Assembly: GCA_017512625.1 (NCBI GenBank)
Contig: JAFWFB010000100.1
Coordinates: forward strand, 1-8,202
From: Erysipelotrichaceae bacterium
Lineage (GTDB): Bacteria > Bacillota_I > Bacilli_A > Erysipelotrichales > Erysipelotrichaceae
Reading direction: 5' to 3'
DNA length: 8,202 nt
Shown: positions 7,059-8,202 of the stretch, piece by piece
Layout of the letters: each line of letters begins with the position of its first letter
Numbering within the stretch: position 1 is the stretch's first letter
Made by a program: the position numbers and the translations under genes
Notes under the pieces: generated by a model
The model's input: the letters and a program-made list of their open reading frames with translations, nothing else
The model's database searches: none
What the model was told of the DNA's origin: nothing

Positions 7059-7089
7059 AAAGCGTCGCCCATAAGGCGGCGTTTTAATT
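7059..7089 (+). terminator. Terminator after the LTA-synthase-like gene
   Basis: An 11-bp stem (7059-7069 with 7075-7085) includes two G-T wobbles and a 5-nt loop. It is GC-rich in the middle and is followed by a short, interrupted T-tract (TTTTAATTA). It begins right after the stop codon. Termination may be incomplete because the T-run is short. Confidence 0.75.
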
Positions 7090-7092
7090 AAG

Positions 7093-7098
7093 TATAAT
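7093..7098 (+). promoter_or_regulatory. Probable -10 box for the dehydrogenase gene
   Basis: TATAAT at 7093-7098 lies 26 nt before the start codon. No convincing -35 exists at 15-20 nt spacing, because that area is the loop and arm of the upstream terminator. The promoter may therefore be weak, or the gene may depend partly on read-through. Confidence 0.4.
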
Positions 7099-7110
7099 TA
7101 AGATATAGAC

Positions 7111-7117
7111 AAGGAGG
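7111..7117 (+). promoter_or_regulatory. Strong ribosome binding site that decides the dehydrogenase start
   Basis: AAGGAGG ends 7 nt before the ATG at 7125. The in-frame ATG at 7119 is only 1 nt away and is too close to be used. Confidence 0.85.
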
Positions 7118-7124
7118 AATGAAT

Positions 7125-7838
7125 ATGGATACGATCCTCATTACCGGAGCTACATCCGGCATCGGTCTTGCTTTAGCAAAGCGTTATCTGGCTGACGGAA
7201 ACAAAGTCATCATCGTCGGCCGAAATGAAGAAAAGCTGCAAAACACAGTCAAGGATAATCCGGGACTGATCCCGCTGCTTTGTGATGTCAGCATTGAGGA
7301 AAACCGGATAAAGCTCTTTGAAATAGTCTCCCGTGACTATCCTGAGGTCAATATCCTTATCAACAATGCGGGTATTCAACAAAGATCATTGCTTTGTGAT
7401 CTTGACTGGCAGGACTGGAAGAAGGAGCTCGATACCAATCTCGATGCCCCGATCCACCTGTGCAATCTGTTTGTTCCTTTTTTAAAGGGCAAGGACAATG
7501 CGACCATCATCAATGTCACATCCGGTCTGGCCTTCAGACCGATGAATAACATGCCGGTATACTGCGCTACCAAGGCCGGTCTGCACTCCTTTACCTACAT
7601 CCTGCGTGAACAGCTAAGGGATATGAATATCTCTGTCTTGGAGATCATTCCGCCAGCTGTAAATACCAATCTGGGCGGACCGGGAGTCCATAGCAGTGCC
7701 ACCGATGTCGATATCTTTACTGATAGCGTCTATCCAAAACTTCTAGCCGGACAGGAAGAGATCGGCTTTGAGTTTTCCCAGGCCTTTGAAGGAAAGACCA
7801 GACGGGAACTGGAAACGATGCAGGCAAGACGCAGCTAG
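7125..7838 (+). CDS. Short-chain dehydrogenase/reductase, DltE-like
   Basis: This is a 237-residue classical SDR oxidoreductase. The Rossmann motif TGATSGIG covers 7-14. Arg33 after the second strand (VGR) favours NADP(H). NNAG is at 80-83, and the catalytic set is Asn105, Ser133, Tyr146 and Lys150 (YCATK). Several stretches match my memory of Bacillus DltE closely: PEVNILINNAGIQ, INVTSGLAF, PVYCATKAGLHSFT and PPAVNTNLGGPG. B. subtilis dltE is the last gene of the dlt operon for D-alanylation of teichoic acids, but it is not needed for that reaction and its substrate is unknown. Here it follows an LTA-synthase-like gene, with no dltABCD in view. It has its own strong ribosome binding site and ends at a strong terminator, so it is probably monocistronic. 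Substrate cannot be read from sequence. Confidence 0.88.
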   Translation: MDTILITGATSGIGLALAKRYLADGNKVIIVGRNEEKLQNTVKDNPGLIPLLCDVSIEENRIKLFEIVSRDYPEVNILINNAGIQQRSLLCDLDWQDWKKELDTNLDAPIHLCNLFVPFLKGKDNATIINVTSGLAFRPMNNMPVYCATKAGLHSFTYILREQLRDMNISVLEIIPPAVNTNLGGPGVHSSATDVDIFTDSVYPKLLAGQEEIGFEFSQAFEGKTRRELETMQARRS

Positions 7839-7865
7839 TAAAAGCACAAGAATTATTGATCTGAT

Positions 7866-7894
7866 AAAGCCGGGATCGCTCCCGGCTTTTATTC
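7866..7894 (+). terminator. Strong rho-independent terminator after the dehydrogenase gene
   Basis: A perfect 10-bp stem (7866-7875 with 7880-7889) with a TCGC tetraloop is followed by a T-rich tail (TTTTATTCTT including the last stem bases). The core is GCCGGGA/TCCCGGC. The typA -35 box begins immediately after the tail. Confidence 0.92.
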
Positions 7895-7923
7895 TTGATA
7901 TGAAGCAAAGACAAGCATATAAT
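7895..7923 (+). promoter_or_regulatory. Promoter of typA
   Basis: TTGATA (7895-7900), a 17-nt spacer and TATAAT (7918-7923) are near consensus. The expected start at about 7930-7932 coincides with the ATG at 7932, which predicts a leaderless mRNA. Confidence 0.8.
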
Positions 7924-7931
7924 AATCAGGT

Positions 7932-8202
7932 ATGGAATTTAAAAAGATTATCAATGTTGCAGTTATAGCCCACGTTGACGCGGGCAAAAGTACCCTGGTC
8001 GATGCCATTCTGGATCAGTCTCATGTCTTCAACGAGCATGATGAAAAGATCGAGAGGATCATGGACTCCAATGATCTCGAAAGGGAAAGAGGAATAACTA
8101 TCTATTCCAAAAACTGCAGTGTCAACTACAAGGATTATAAGATCAATATCGTGGATACTCCGGGCCACTCTGATTTCAGCTCGGAAGTCGAACGTATCAT
8201 CA
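7932..8202 (+). CDS. typA: Translational GTPase TypA/BipA (5' part, cut by window end)
   Basis: TypA/BipA is a ribosome-binding GTPase related to EF-G, involved in ribosome assembly and stress adaptation. Only the first 90 residues are present. The G1 loop is AHVDAGKS (13-20), the G2 Thr is in RERGITI (Thr56), and G3 is DTPGH (75-79). The stretch [14 protein letters not shown] and the ending SEVERII are characteristic of TypA rather than EF-G, LepA or Tet(M)-type proteins. Most TypA proteins have His before GK in the G1 loop (HVDHGKT); here it is Ala with Ser following (HVDAGKS), as in EF-G-like GTPases. The start is firm: an in-frame TAA at 7923-7925 leaves ATG 7932 as the only possible start before the G1 motif. 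No Shine-Dalgarno is present. A diverged paralogue cannot be excluded without the C-terminal part. Confidence 0.88.
   Translation, partial: MEFKKIINVAVIAHVDAGKSTLVDAILDQSHVFNEHDEKIERIMDSNDLERERGITIYSKNCSVNYKDYKINIVDTPGHSDFSSEVERII

Noticed and set aside
7926..8168. An 80-codon - strand frame over the start of typA
   Set aside because: The + strand encodes unmistakable GTPase motifs there and has a promoter; the reverse frame is a shadow.

Overview
The window looks like an ordinary stretch of chromosome from a Gram-positive, low-to-moderate-GC bacterium of the Firmicutes. The signs are Rex, a bacterial AsnRS, an ABC-F ATPase, an LTA-synthase-like enzyme, a DltE-type dehydrogenase, Shine-Dalgarno sequences of the AGGAGG type and short intergenic gaps. 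Two genes (rex and the ABC-F gene) end in TGA and tryptophan is encoded by TGG, so the standard code applies and Mollicutes with recoded TGA are excluded. Placement near the Erysipelotrichia is only a guess. All genes lie on the + strand. I see no rRNA, tRNA, CRISPR array, insertion sequence, prophage or transposase. No gene-free stretch exceeds about 105 bases.

Layout: (1) 2-220, the 3' end of an unrecognised gene. (2) 268-2267, a two-gene operon, rex (NADH/NAD-sensing repressor) then asnS (asparaginyl-tRNA synthetase). The stop codon of rex overlaps the ribosome binding site of asnS by one base, and a factor-independent terminator follows. A possible Rex operator sits on the promoter. (3) 2370-5058, an MscS-type channel gene overlapping an ABC-F ATPase gene by 20 nt. 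(4) 5111-7057, a membrane-bound LTA-synthase/phosphoglycerol-transferase-like enzyme. Its promoter begins inside the stop codon of the ABC-F gene, its -10 box lies in an inverted repeat, and a terminator follows. (5) 7125-7838, a short-chain dehydrogenase close to Bacillus DltE, then a strong terminator. (6) 7932-8202, the 5' end of typA/bipA, cut by the window edge.

Each of the five intergenic regions holds an exact TATAAT hexamer at a sensible position. These fall into two classes. At rex and typA the hexamer lies only 6-8 nt from the ATG, which predicts leaderless mRNAs. At the other three it lies 26-29 nt away, and two of those have a Shine-Dalgarno sequence.

Themes are translation (AsnRS, ABC-F, TypA), redox sensing (Rex) and cell envelope (MscS, LTA-synthase-like, DltE-like). 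I see no clear undescribed multi-gene system. The items most worth checking are the predicted leaderless genes, possible Rex control of asnS, the unusual MscS pore helix, the inverted repeat over the LTA-synthase-like promoter, and the pairing of that gene with a dltE-like gene without visible dltABCD.
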